A stretch of DNA of 24,098 bases from Elysia marginata (GCA_019649035.1 BMAT01004014.1:167958-192055); one strand, 5' to 3'; counted from the first letter of the stretch, positions 8,385 through 20,877 are shown. Program-made: numbers and translations. The notes: generated from the sequence alone by a model not told the origin.

Positions 8385-9190
8385 GGAGAGAGAGAGAGAA
8401 AGGGGGGGGGGAGCAGACGGAGACACAGTAGTTGGATAACTTTTCATGGAGTGTATCCATGATAGGGAGGATATAAGGTTAGGATGGGGTTTGAAGAGAT
8501 ATGATAAAGCGACATTTTCTTTTCTTTAGTTTGTAAGATATACATATTGGGCTGAGACTTGTGACCCTACCTCTATATCGCAGCTATTTTGTAAGTCGAA
8601 GGCAAAGGGTCCTCTGTGGTCATCACGACATCACCTGGCATCTCCAGTGCCAGGATTGCTTAACCAGCGTTTCATGGTTTTTCGTTTTTCTTTTTTTTTG
8701 AAGGTCGGCTTTGGGATAGATGGCCGAGTTGCAACAGCAGCTTTCGTGACAGAATACGTAGTTTATACGTGGTAGCTTTGATATTGATAAGTATCTTTTA
8801 GAACCACTGTGGGATATATATAATGGCTTTAGGAGACATATCAAATTCAAAATAGAGTGAGAAATACACATTCCGCTCATGTTATCCGAGCCTTTTTTTA
8901 AAGTTGAATGTCGACATGCGTAAAATGCGTTAATGTGTGCCTTATGTCCTTCGGACCCTTGGGTAGGTGATCTTCTGGCATCGGCCTTCAGGTTTTTTTT
9001 TCTGAGTACCAGGTGAGGAGATGAGAATGAGGCCTGAGCTCATCGGTTTATTTAAGAATGTACAGTATTTTTAAAGACGTATTCAGTGAAAATGAGGTGA
9101 AAAAGAAGTTGATAGATCAGAAAAGAATTGACATGGTGTTAGTTATTGTTATCCTAGCTCTATAGAGACTGGCTATCTTTTAGTGATCGA
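7885..9190. other. Non-coding part of the insert, with GA tract
   Basis: No gene is seen. The stretch holds a long imperfect (GA)n tract (8295-8401) and a ten-G run (8402-8411), both listed separately. A less AT-rich patch at 8096-8220 and another at 8935-9050 ending in TTTTTTTTT are not recognised. Confidence 0.4.
8295..8411. repeat. (GA)n purine tract with a G10 run
   Basis: About 115 bases, nearly all A and G, made of GAGA units with occasional GGGA, TAGA and GCGA interruptions, ending in ten consecutive G. The minus-strand frame through it (poly Ser-Leu) is an artefact. Confidence 0.95.
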
Positions 9191-9515
9191 AACATAACGG
9201 ATCATTTTAATCTATCCCATCTAATTAATGACCTTGACCACCTTCGCGACATAGCACAGAACAGATCCGACTGGAAGCACCTGACGACAGCAATATACAG
9301 ATCAGCCCAGGAAGAGACGTCAGTCGACGTCGCAGCGGACGGGCATTAACTAACTATCTACAGTTACCAGAATAAGTTTAATCAGCAATCTACATATTGT
9401 ATTGCATTTGTGGAGTTTCCATTCGGACCTTGCTCCTAGAATCTATTGTCGGTACCTCTTAAAGATAAAATAAAATAAAGAAGTAAATAATCGAATAAAA
9501 AGATCAATAGATATG
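9191..9515 (+). mobile_element. Possible 3' tail of another LINE
   Basis: On the plus strand a short open segment (about 9226-9348) reads DLDHLRDIAQNRSDWKHLTT, then AIYRSAQEE, and ends at a TAA. An NRxxWKxL pattern followed by an acidic end and a stop is common at the C-terminus of marine invertebrate LINE polyproteins. About 110 bases later the sequence turns into an A-rich tail (GATAAAATAAAATAAAGAAG). The match is to one short motif only, so this is tentative. Confidence 0.3.
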
Positions 9516-9864
9516 AAATAAAAGAAGAATTTAGAGCCTTACAAATAAAGAAAAAATATTAACATCAACAACTATGACAGTAGCGTCAGTGACAAACAAC
9601 AGTAGTTAACGTGTATTCCGAAACAGAGCCGAAACCACATGTGCTGTTTCCTTATCATCAGGTAACATTTTGTGCACGTTTTGCCCTCTGCTCAATTCGT
9701 TTCAAATATTATAGGAACACACGTCTGGGTTTTTCCTTCATACCGTTTTGCGTGGAAATATCTTTGGATACCAAAACAAACTAGGAAGGACATTATATTT
9801 GCTTCATCAGCAAAAGGAAGACCCTGTGTTTAGTTATGAGCTGCAAATATTTCCAAGTGATGCT
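9516..9864. other. Sequence just after the L1-like stop codon
   Basis: Downstream of the L1-like ORF stop on the minus strand, so probably its 3' UTR. A plus-strand frame at 9748-9945 overlaps the LINE coding region and is its shadow. No other feature is seen. Confidence 0.4.
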
Positions 9865-11260
9865 TTAAGAGAATATCTTCCTATAGCAGGCTTTGTTTTC
9901 GAAAATATTGATAAGTTTTCCTCCCTTGCCGTATTTCCATTTTGAAATTGACATTTTCCCACTAAGAATGGCATGATTTGCAACCAGCCTTGTTGAGTTT
10001 CTAAGACCGTCCGATTTTGGAATTCCTAGAAAAACTGAGTGCTCATTTAATGGCACTCTCCTACTTGTGTGCGCTGCAATTTTGTTTTCAATTTCTCCCC
10101 AAAGTGGTTTCACGTGTGGGCACTATTAAAAGAAATGTTCTACAAAGTCTGTTTCGTGACAGTTTGAACACTGTTGCTTATCTTTTACTCCCATTTTGTT
10201 CAGCAAAATATTTGTCGGGTATTGCATAATATTTTCCAATGAAGTAATCGTAATCTTGTTTCTTTTGTGCATTCTAGAGATATGGTCCAGTATTTTTCAT
10301 TTATTTGAGCGTTGAGTTTTCTTTCGCAAAATGATATAGCATGTGATGTTTCAGTTATTTTAATGAAGGGGCAAATCGTTTCCTGTCTTTTTTTATTTAT
10401 GTTAATATTTTGGAAATCTATTATTATCAGTTTCCTTTATATTGTAATTAATCAAAACTTGAGGGAATGCGTTCCCAATAAGATTATATTCTAATTGCGA
10501 ATTAGGGTACTGACCATATTTTACAGTGAATTCTGGATAAGTCATTAGCCTATTGTATATATACACACGTCTCTTACAACGAGGATATTCCGCTCTATGC
10601 ATTGCCGAAGAAATAGAACCGAATTTTTGTACGCAATGTTGTTGTTGTTAGACAAGGTTTCATTTATTATTGAACCTGGATTAGGGTTGGTGTGTACGTC
10701 ATTTTTTATCCAGGCCTCAATGACCTCTTTCCAAAATTGGCTTTTGATCAATTGCAAGCCTTTCATTTTTGCTTAAATCAACGTTCCTATTGAAAACTGA
10801 AATCCTTCTAACCTTCTTAAACTGAAACTTAGATATTAAAGTCCAATTTATATCATCTTCACACATTAATTTTTTTAACCCCAAAGCCAATACATGTACA
10901 TTGATGTTTGCAATGTCAATCAGGTCTGGTCCGCCCATAGATTTTGGACTGCACACTGCAGTGCCTTTGATTTTTTCGAAGGCTCTGGTGTTTGTAAATT
11001 TTTTTTGTTTCAAGTAAATCTAAAAAATATTTGGTTGATTTTATTTATAACGCTTTTTGGCATGCCGATACTCTGCATGGTATACATGAAGATACTTTGG
11101 CCGAATGTTTTAAAAGTATGTATTTTACCGATGATTGACATATCTCGTTTACTCCACTTAACGAGCGTCCGTTCTAAGGCTTCTATCTTTTTTCCCCAAT
11201 TTATTTTCTACTGCCATTGGAGGAATTTTTGAACTGAAATGCCCTCCTAAAATTTTTGCT
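9865..11260 (-). pseudogene. L1-like LINE ORF2, C-terminal part, broken
   Basis: Read on the minus strand from 11260 downward, three frames together give the typical end of an L1-like ORF2 protein. In order these are KILGGHF, then WSKRDMSIIGKIHTFKTFGQSIFMY..QSIG (RT thumb, about 11050-11160), KKFTNTRAFEKIK and GGPDLIDI (10910-10990). Next come FWKEVIEAWIKNDV and the LFLRQCIERNILVVRDV segment (10560-10740), NRLMTYPEFTVKYG (about 10520), and PTNILLNKMGVKDKQQCSNC with HETDFVEHFF (a CxxC...H...C knuckle, about 10130-10200). KPLWGEIENKI, ISKWKYG and the stop at 9865 finish it. Frameshifts and stops throughout make it a dead copy. Endonuclease and RT catalytic motifs are absent because of 5' truncation. 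Confidence 0.85.
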
Positions 11261-12360
11261 ACTCCCGGAGTACTTATATATAAACACAGTGAGAAAAGTT
11301 TTGCAGCCTGCCTGTAGAGCGTGATATGAGAGTAAGCCTTGATTCTGGAAACGTTTGCTCGCTCAGCCTTTTAGATTTGGATGCAGCTTTTGATACTATT
11401 GACAGCGGCATATCATTAAGCAGGCTAAAAACATGCTTTAGCATCGGTGGAAATGTACTTCACTGGTTTGAATCGTATTTAGGACCAAGAACTCATTCTG
11501 TAAAAGTCGGTAATTTATAATTTGACCAATTTGGCTGTACCAAAAGGATCTGTCTAAGAACCTATTCTATTTATAATCTATTAATTTTGCAGACTTAATA
11601 AAAAATTATAAAAGCCAGAACCTGTAATATCATCTATACGCAGATGATACACAGATTCTACAAGGCCTTAAATTCCGAAAGCCTTTTAAAACTGTTTAAT
11701 AAGACTTAAGATGATTGTATATGTGATCTTAAATCATGGATGACTTAGAACAATCTCCAACTCAATGGGTCCTAAATTGAAATTGTCTTATTTGGAAAGT
11801 CGTCACATCTTAAGGAAAGTTGACACTCCATTTTTAGAAATAAATTCAAACAAAATTGTATCGTTTATAAAGGCAAAAAATCTTGGTTTTGTTTTTAATC
11901 AAGCGCTCTCTATGACTGACTATGTCTCTAAATTTGCTCTACGAAAAGGCTTGTATTTTGAAATATAAGCCTAATATGAAAATACCTACAATTGATACCA
12001 CTCACTGACGGTGTCTCTCTTATCCTTTCTAAACTGGATTGTGGTAATGCACTACTAATAAAATTTTGGTTTTTTAATGGATCAGCTAAACAAAGCACAA
12101 AAACTCCAAGATCATACAGGCCAAGTAGTAATGTTTACAAGAAAATGAAAATTTAACACGCAAAACATCTTTGAAAGGCATTGCTTTGGTTACCATCGTA
12201 AGAGAGATAGACTACAAAGTTTATGGTTTTGCTTTTAAATGTTTCAATGATTTAGCGCCGCAACATTTACAAAAACTGTTGCATCTTAAGCGGTGTAAGT
12301 CATTTCGTGAGCTCAGATTATATTGTGAGAAAACTTTGCTTTCTATTCCAACATAACATT
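11261..12360 (+). mobile_element. CR1/Jockey-like LINE, 3' half (RT core to C-terminus)
   Basis: The half starts with LPEYL at the repeated 15 bases. It then shows DSGNVCSLSLLDLDAAFDTID (RT motif with the first catalytic Asp, 11338-11403), LSRL..CFSIGGNVLHWFESYL, and YADDTQ at 11637-11654 (second catalytic motif). DLKSWMT..NNLQLN, a KNLGFVFNQALSM segment near 11875, LSKLDCGNALL near 12025, and YGFAFKCFNDLAPQHLQKLL with SFRELRL near 12220-12330 follow. These are the ordered blocks of a CR1/Jockey-type ORF2 up to its end. Stops and frameshifts show that it is dead. It continues the 5' half at 6940-7884. Confidence 0.87.
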
Positions 12361-12420
12361 TTATATCTTATGTCTATCAACCCTTTCATGGTACATATAT
12401 TTGAATTCTCTCCCTCGAGG

Positions 12421-12446
12421 AATTAGAGAGAGATAGAGAGAGAGAG
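12421..12446. repeat. (GA)n tract at the gap edge
   Basis: A short GAGATAGA-type repeat that runs directly into the N run. The assembly evidently broke inside or beside it, so its real length is unknown. Confidence 0.9.
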
Positions 12447-13230
12447 NNNNNNNNNNNNNNNNNNNNNNNNNNNNNNNNNNNNNNNNNNNNNNNNNNNNNN
12501 NNNNNNNNNNNNNNNNNNNNNNNNNNNNNNNNNNNNNNNNNNNNNNNNNNNNNNNNNNNNNNNNNNNNNNNNNNNNNNNNNNNNNNNNNNNNNNNNNNNN
12601 NNNNNNNNNNNNNNNNNNNNNNNNNNNNNNNNNNNNNNNNNNNNNNNNNNNNNNNNNNNNNNNNNNNNNNNNNNNNNNNNNNNNNNNNNNNNNNNNNNNN
12701 NNNNNNNNNNNNNNNNNNNNNNNNNNNNNNNNNNNNNNNNNNNNNNNNNNNNNNNNNNNNNNNNNNNNNNNNNNNNNNNNNNNNNNNNNNNNNNNNNNNN
12801 NNNNNNNNNNNNNNNNNNNNNNNNNNNNNNNNNNNNNNNNNNNNNNNNNNNNNNNNNNNNNNNNNNNNNNNNNNNNNNNNNNNNNNNNNNNNNNNNNNNN
12901 NNNNNNNNNNNNNNNNNNNNNNNNNNNNNNNNNNNNNNNNNNNNNNNNNNNNNNNNNNNNNNNNNNNNNNNNNNNNNNNNNNNNNNNNNNNNNNNNNNNN
13001 NNNNNNNNNNNNNNNNNNNNNNNNNNNNNNNNNNNNNNNNNNNNNNNNNNNNNNNNNNNNNNNNNNNNNNNNNNNNNNNNNNNNNNNNNNNNNNNNNNNN
13101 NNNNNNNNNNNNNNNNNNNNNNNNNNNNNNNNNNNNNNNNNNNNNNNNNNNNNNNNNNNNNNNNNNNNNNNNNNNNNNNNNNNNNNNNNNNNNNNNNNNN
13201 NNNNNNNNNNNNNNNNNNNNNNNNNNNNNN
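12447..13230. other. Assembly gap (784 N)
   Basis: An unbroken run of N. It is flanked by simple repeat on both sides, so the missing bases are probably at least partly microsatellite. The apparent 322-residue minus-strand frame across it is meaningless. Confidence 0.99.
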
Positions 13231-13321
13231 TTATTATTATTATTATTATTATTATTATCATTATTATTACTACTACTAATACTACTACTACTCTTCTTCT
13301 TCTTCTTCTTCTTTTTATCAC

Positions 13322-13402
<81 letters not shown>
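13231..13402. repeat. Compound trinucleotide microsatellite
   Basis: Successive blocks of TTA, TAC, TTC, ATC and again TTA units fill 172 bases, each block differing from its neighbour by one base in the triplet. The left side is cut by the gap. Short T runs interrupt it near 13313-13316. Confidence 0.95.
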
Positions 13403-13403
<1 letters not shown>

Positions 13404-16400
13404 AAGGTTTATGTATATAATTTATCCTAAAGGGGGTATAATTAGTGGAATAATTTACACAGCTTCTTATTGTGCTTTAAGTAAAAAGTACAATCATTTC
13501 GATTTTTTTTATTTTACATTTTTCATACCCTAGACTCAAAATATTTCCAAGCATCATGCCTAATCAGTTTACTACTATTTGTTATTAATTAAAATTGTAT
13601 TACTTTTAATACTTCAATGTTGTCGAGTTAAAGACTTCGGGTTTTTGTCAGGACCCTTGGATGTGATATTTTGAATTGAGAATTTCTCTTAGCCTTGTGG
13701 TGCATTATATTTAAAATTATTAAGACTTTCGCTTTCGCGTCATACATCTATTCCCCATGCTGTCCGTAACGCTTGTTATGTTAATTGTCAAATGACATAC
13801 ATCGCAAATCTTTTTTAGATCTAGATCTGAATCTAGAACTGTTTTGTTATGTATGATAAAATTCGTTAGCAAACAGCCCTCTAGGGCTAAAATTGCGAGC
13901 TTAAAACACAAGGCGGTTAACTCATCATAAAAATATGACACGACAATTCACGATTAAAATATTTACGGCTTGGGGAAAGAAGCTATTTACAAATCGTTAA
14001 TTTCCTCAGACCACCCTTTGCTTTCGCCCGTGGGGTAAAAAATCAAAATAGTTTCTGGCTGGGTGGGTGTCATCTTTCAAGATCTTTTCTGTTCTGGCTC
14101 ATGATCCGCGCTATTGTTGCCATAAAGTGTACTCGTTTGACCTAAAGTCATGGGTGTTTGTCCTTTTGCCAATCATTTGCTGTATCCTTACCTTTCTTTT
14201 GCTTTTAAGAAATACATTACTCAGGTAGTGTTAAGCTAAAGCATCATAAGGTTATTTCGGCTCTTTGTTTCGTGTCATACATGATGTACGGAACAATGAT
14301 AAGCTCATTACATAAACAGTAAAAAAGTTTCTTTTAACTCAAGAAAGTTCTCAGCGTAAACTTTTCTAATAATGGTTTGTTAAACATTTACTCAAAGGTT
14401 TGCACCAAAATTGGCGTGCTTTGGTTAAACTTAAAGTTTAAAACTACCCCCTTGCGTCATTCAAGTGGAAAGTTTTTGGCAACTGACTATTATAAAAATG
14501 TATTTACAAATTTTTTTCTACCGTTATCTTTAGCTCAGTCAATAAAGGTTTATGTACAATTCTAACAATAAGTCCAGAGAGATCCGATTCATAGTCTACA
14601 TGGATTTAAGAAATTTACCAGACTAGACTCTACCTGTCAAAGGTCAAAGAGCACTCTGTATTGAAATGAAAAATTAAAATTGTCTGATTTTTCACATTAT
14701 CGTTTTGTTTGTTTGTTTGTTGTTTTTTTAGGGACAAAAGAGTTATTAAATGTGTTTGGTCCACTTCCATTGGGCGGAGTGTTGGAAAGACTGGTTTGAT
14801 AATAAATGTATAGCCAATACCCTCGATGCAGTAAAGGTATGAGTTTGTTACAGTCCTTACTTTTAATTGAGCAAAAATATATATAAATCTTAAAGTATCT
14901 CGGGACTAGCGTATATCTTAGTTCGAAAACATTATGTGCCCCTGCATCATATGGGGTAAAAGTCATACATTTAGGATGACAAAAGGAAAAATAACAGCTA
15001 CACAAAAAACAATTGACATTTTAGAAATAATATCACAAGACACAAAAAAATCACTGACAGTAAAAAAAACATATAAGTATGACAAGGAAAAAAAGTTCTA
15101 AAAAATGTTGTCTTTTAATCGTGTACACATATTTTATTTGCTTTCAAAATTTCTTTGTTACAACAACACTAGAATATGAAAAGGATAGAGATAGAAATGA
15201 TACGCAACATCACACTTTGACTTATTTGTTTCCAGTAATGAGAACAGTGTTCAACCTGCATGTTTCATGATTATCTACGGAGGTGGGAGGGGGGGGGGAG
15301 GGTCAGATCTGAACAAAATAAAAAAAAAACATTTAATCCCTGCAGCTGGTTGCATCCATACCACACAAGCTGGACTGAAATCTAAGTAACTGATTATTTG
15401 TTTGTTCAAGATAAAAACCTATACAAATTGCAGCACTGAAAAATAGTTCCTATAAAAATATTTTGCAAGTTGTATGATACGGTCATGTGCATAGCAAATA
15501 TTGTCACATCTTCAACGAGAATTTCAAACAACAACATTATTTTCAACCCTGACGTCATTAAACTACCGTTTAACTTACCAACAAATTAACGAAAATGTTA
15601 AGGAAAGGAAAAAAAATAAACTCACAAAATAAAAACATTGTGCCAAATACATGACTGAATTAACAATGAGAAAAATTTGCGTATCATTCGAGTTTCGTTG
15701 CAACAAGAAGTTTTTAAGTAACATCAAGTAACGATGAATATACCCAGACTGCAATCTCTATATTTCCATTTGTCAAACTACAGGTGCGATGAAAGCATGA
15801 AAGCAAAAGAGAAGAAACCCTGAATGTTGAGACATGTCAGAGAGAAGGTAACGGTATCAAGAACCAATATAGGGGCTATGAATTAAGTGTCTTTCATCCA
15901 ATTTAGTGATTAATTTGAATATACACACAATATTATGCCTTTTTAAGAATCTTAACTGTAGACCTACTTTTACCTAATCACTAAACTCTGATCCCCTGTT
16001 GGTTTTCTTTTTTTGTCAGAAGAAGCAAATTTTATGCGTAAATAAACATGATATGCACACTGCACACTACCAAAAATTTCTGTTAGCGTTTTTCTAGGCC
16101 TAATAACCTTTATACCAAAAACCTTTACATGATCTACCCATCAAAGCAGAAACTGTTAACTGAAAAAAATATAACTATAGTGAAAGTAAACTATATCAAA
16201 TTATTCGATCAAATAAGAGTTTATGCACATTTTTCTTGTTCAAATCCAGACTAATTCACAGCAATGAAAACTAAGCCATATCTATATGGTTTTTGTTGAT
16301 AAAAATCACTCTCCAGACATCGGCCATCTTTTTACTTTATGTAATAAATTAACTTAACTCTTGAGTTTTTATTGTACCAGGTATGAAAATTTTTGAAAAA

Positions 16401-19400
16401 AATCAACACAAACGTTTCAAAAGCTCAACAAAATTACAAGTGCATTCTAAACAATCTGAAAATTGTAGTGTGGAACCTAAAACTATGCCTATGTAAATCT
16501 TTATAGGCTCCTGTCTTTAGAACATGGGTTGTCTTGCGAGCAAAGTAAAGATGATGACAGTTTATACCTCAGTTGTGTTATAAGATGTATAGTGCACCTT
16601 TTATCACTGCTTTCTTCTCCTTTGTTAATATTGTATTACTTTATTGTACGGACGGTGCAAAAGTACTAGCACAGGTAATCACAATTGCGTACGCATGTCT
16701 TAAGTAATTATGAGACATAAACTGTATATATATACAAAAATTATTCATTCAGGTTTGAGGCTAAAGAATCAATTGCAAGAGAAATAGTACATCAGTCAAT
16801 AGCCCATGATAAATGCATTGAAATAAAGGGGGTGAGATCTGAATAACAGACGAATGATTTCCTAGAATCAATTCATTATGTAAATTTCTTATAAAATATT
16901 ATTTTCCCGTTGAAAAATTCCAGTAAACAGTATTATGAGAGCAAATTGAACGAATTAAAAATTATGCCCAGCCATTAGGAAATGCATACAAAGAATGCAA
17001 AAAAAAAAACTACATAAAACATTATGCCTGGATGATTATGTCTGGTGACCAAATCACATTTGACTCTTTCCTCAAATTAACATAGCAAAATTCAAGTACA
17101 CGTACATACACATTTTTTTACACGGCAGTTTGCCAACCAACCACACAGTGCACTTCACATGTGTACTGCCTCTCAGGCAAAACTTATGAACTTACAATAT
17201 ATAATTATATTCATACTTTTAATCACAATTTAACCCTGACGCATCATCAGAGCAAATAATGATAATTATTAGAGAGCTCAGCGTATAATATAACCACTCA
17301 GTGAGGTAGTTTACAGAAAGATTCTTAGACGTTTCATTTACCACGACGATCAGGAAAAGCTTGAACATTTGAGGAAAAGGATGTTAAATCAACAAATAAA
17401 AACAAATTTATGATAATTGATAAAAAAAGATTCAGAGAAAACTAACACTATACTTAAACAATCTTCAATATTGAGACATTTTGTGAAAACTAATTCCATG
17501 AGACCAGCATATTTAGGGGTGCATAAACAATGGAGTAACGAAACATTTTAATATTTTGTGCTCGAAAAAATAATAAAATACCATAGCCATGAGAAGAGTG
17601 AATGGACGAACTAACCCGATATAATCTTTTAAGACTACCAGTAAATACTGCAGTAAATTTACACAACTGCTACTTTAAATCATCAAAAATGTTTTAATTA
17701 CCTACAAATATATAAAAAATGGACAAGGGCGAAAATCTCTAAAAACTAACTGTGGAACACAAACGTATGTACAATGTGTGCATCTTGGAATACAAGACCT
17801 TGTTTTTTTAAGCATGTATATATTTTAAAAATTTGAATGTAAAATTTATTATGAATATACAATGTATATAGTCTTGATGAAACCTGGCTTAATAGTGTGA
17901 AGAGAGACCATGAACCAGAGTTGCAGCGTATAGACTAAGTGCCTCCTCCGTAACACCGTAACAACTATAGAAAACAGATCCTACCTCTAACAACTTGGGA
18001 GCTACTGCATTAATCAGATGAGTAGCAGAGCAAAGGTTGGGAATGATATCAGTTTAAAAACTTTCAAAAAATTGGTAAACTTCCATTCTGTCTGTGGAAA
18101 TCTACAATAAGATTTTAATCATATGTAAAAAATAAATCCATTTCTTTTCTTCTTTTTACCCCTTGTCATCAGATTTATGGCATGAATCTTTGAGGAGATA
18201 GGGGTGGGGTGTGAGGGCTAGTAAGGTTTAAACAGTTGTCAAGGATAAAAAGAAGAAATAGGGTAACAAATGTAAGACTAACAGTAACCCGGACCATGAT
18301 AAATATTATAAAAATAATGATGTTAAAATTGAAAAAAGAAATGGCAACATTAATAATCATGTTTATGACTGTTGGTTACAATAATAATCGATCATAAGTA
18401 TAGCAACACAATCTTTTCAGGGCAAAACGTGACTTAGCAAATGAGGCATTTGGTTGATAGAGATCCACTGCTGATACAAACTATGAAAACTTATCTGTTA
18501 TGTAAATTTATATTAAGATGATATGTTCTCAGTATGTCATTGCACCATTAATTTTCTATACAACTGTCTTATACTTTTATCATTTATTATTGTTGCCATT
18601 ATTCTTTTTACTGTGACATTGTCATGTTTTTTTTATCATTAACAATTAAAAAAAAACTCGATTGTGTAAAATTCGTTTTGAAGCATTAAGTAGGGCTGTA
18701 TTCAAAACTAGTAAAACTTGTGCACAAGATGCTGCGAACTCTCCCCTATAATGTGTTATATTCACCGAGATTTTAGTTTTACAAAAAAAAAAAAACCAGG
18801 TCCAACTAACCAAATTCTTGAACTTTTAACAAGTGGTCATAACAAAATAAATTTAGGTATACCAGACTGTTCTTTGTGCAAAAATTTCTCATTTAAAAAT
18901 TAAAATTGCAATAAAAAAAAAAACAATAACAACAAAAACAAAATATAATAATATACATGTTCTTTTGATCTTTCTTTTACAAAGATTTCAAACAACTTCT
19001 TGGATTAAATGTTTCATTCAGGTATTCTTTCGGCATTAAAAACCTCTAGAATAAAAAATAATAACATGTTCTTTGTGTCTTTACAATATATATTTATTTA
19101 TTGGACTATTGGTATTATGGAGATATGTCTTCAGCATTAAGTAAATTTAAGAACTTATTACAATTACATGCTCTTATTTCTTTATAAATGCGCATAAAAT
19201 TTATACTTCTTGAACTATAAAATTTCACTGAGGTATCCTAGACATAAAATTTAACTAATTTCTTTTAAGAGGTAGATGGAAAAAATTAGCAAAATATTTA
19301 ATTCATATCATAGACTTAAAGTTTACATCAATAAGTTTATCATTTCATTTACAAATCTGTGGAAAAAAAACACAACAACAAAATCTTTTACATTACAAAA

Positions 19401-20871
19401 GTGTCAATTGTTGATTCTCTTTTTTCTTCTTTATAAAATTTCATTAACAAGAAAACTCAAGAAAAGTATTCTCCAAAACAAAAAGAAAAAAAAATAAGCA
19501 GTTATGGGTGTTCTTTGTATTGCAAAATTGTCCAAGCAAATAACAATTTAACATTAACAATCTGTCTATAACCGGGATAGAATATTGACTCTATAAGGTT
19601 GAAAGAGTCCCTAACATTTTATGAAAAGCTATTCAGCTTTGTCATTTAGCCTATGCCTCATGAAAGCTCTTACAACTCAGGCGCAAATTCTCAGATTCAA
19701 AGCTTTGAATGGAAAAGCTACAACTAAAAGATTCCCACTTCCCAAGTTATCCAAATGTCCTGCAACTGGTCCAAATACGTCAATTTTGACCATCAGAGCA
19801 GTTAGTATTATTAACATTTGTCATATTTTTTATGGCTAAAGTTTCATTAAAATAATTTTGGATTTTTCAAAACTTATGACAATAACACAATAAACGATTA
19901 AAGTATATTTTAATTTTGAATTTCCAACAGCCCACTCATGAGAATTAGCTGCAGGTAGAAACAAAAATTTCAAGTTAAAAATTTGGCCAAACTTGTTATG
20001 TTTTGTTAATTTGTACTTTGTTTCTTTCCTTCCTGTACAATCATTTTTAGATTAAAAAGAAGGAATACTAATGTTTTATTATAATTAATGCAAATATATC
20101 TAATATATAATGCGGTAAAAACTCTTTAGAACTTGGTATTCCTTCACATCGTCAGCTTTTGACATGTTTGAGGTGGATAAGATACTAGCAATAACCAACT
20201 TTAAAAGAACTGTTTATAATACAAATGCATATATATGCACTTATTTTATTATTGACCATGACATCTTGATAGAAAGGGCTTGAAAATCTCATGTGTGATT
20301 CTGCTGATCCCATCAAGTAAACTTTCTGTTCGATTTGAGAAAAAAAATCCTAGTAAAAGTAGTATGCCAGTCCTAAGTACATATAAAAAAAACCCAACTT
20401 TTTCTACTGGATACAACAATTTTAACTGGGTCAGACATCCTTTAGCTGATTGTAATGGTCACGTAGAATAGAATCTGTTTGGATCAACCATGACATCAAA
20501 TGTGCTGATATAAACTTTGCTTATCATAACAATAGCCTGCATCCCCTGTCACAGTAAATTGTTATAAAGGCTACCACCCTTGTATATTAGCTATGTTTCT
20601 CCACGTGGCAAGGTGATGGGTGTTGACGCTACTTTAAGTAGAAGATTCAAATCATAATAAGGGCAGACATTTCAGGCATTTCCGCTTAAAGCTTGTTTCT
20701 CTCCACTATTAATTTCATACCTTTAAAGTCATTCAAACTCCCCTGGCACCAAAGCTTAAACTCGAGAACTGAGAACAAGTTTGTTAGTTCTATCACTAAG
20801 ATGAGTCTGTAAAAACTATTATTTTAAATACCCACAGCTTCTGCTCCCAAGCAGAGACAGCTCTGAATATT
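13403..20871. other. AT-rich stretch without recognisable gene
   Basis: About 7.5 kb, strongly AT-rich, with many A runs on the plus strand and no open frame of more than about 100 codons. Translations show no known domain and I see no convincing exon with matched splice sites. Local oddities are a (TTTG)n patch at 14704-14722, a G-rich run at 15279-15302, and A-rich tracts near 18781-18795, 18911-18945 and 19480-19497. Part of it may be 3' UTR of the minus-strand gene that ends at 20878, but nothing in the bases proves this. Confidence 0.5.
15279..15302 (+). repeat. G-rich run
   Basis: GG, GG, GGG, ten G and GGG, separated by single A or T bases. It could fold into a G-quadruplex if the ten-G run supplies two tracts, but the layout is irregular. 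Confidence 0.6.
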
Positions 20872-20877
20872 TTTATT
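20872..20877 (-). promoter_or_regulatory. Candidate polyadenylation signal next to the stop codon
   Basis: AATAAA on the minus strand begins at the base after the TAA of the last exon of the nuclear-protein gene. A GT-rich GCTGTGGGT lies about 40 bases further on, in the position of a downstream element. If used, the 3' UTR would be only about 20-30 bases. Other AATAAA copies further down (for example near 20243) are equally possible in such AT-rich DNA. Confidence 0.35.

Larger units (their letters stand above)
7885..11260 (-). mobile_element. Insert nested in the CR1/Jockey-like LINE
   Basis: The insert is flanked by an exact 15-base direct repeat, ACTCCCGGAGTACTT, at 7870-7884 and 11261-11275, as expected for a target-site duplication made by a LINE. 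The right part (9865-11260) is an L1-like LINE in minus orientation, truncated at its 5' end exactly at the repeat. The left part (7885-9864) would be 3' UTR if one element made the whole insert. It is long for that, though, and holds a GA tract and another LINE tail, so further insertions inside it are likely. A tail of only four T next to the left repeat is weak as a poly(A) remnant. Confidence 0.6.

Noticed and set aside
8236..8460. Ser/Leu-rich minus-strand frame
   Set aside because: Low-complexity translation of the GA tract.
9748..11232. Plus-strand frames of 65-112 codons
   Set aside because: They are antisense shadows of the L1-like ORF, whose minus-strand motifs are in correct order.
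12386..13354. A 322-residue minus-strand frame
   Set aside because: It spans the N gap; its real residues are poly-Met, poly-Arg and poly-Ile from microsatellites.
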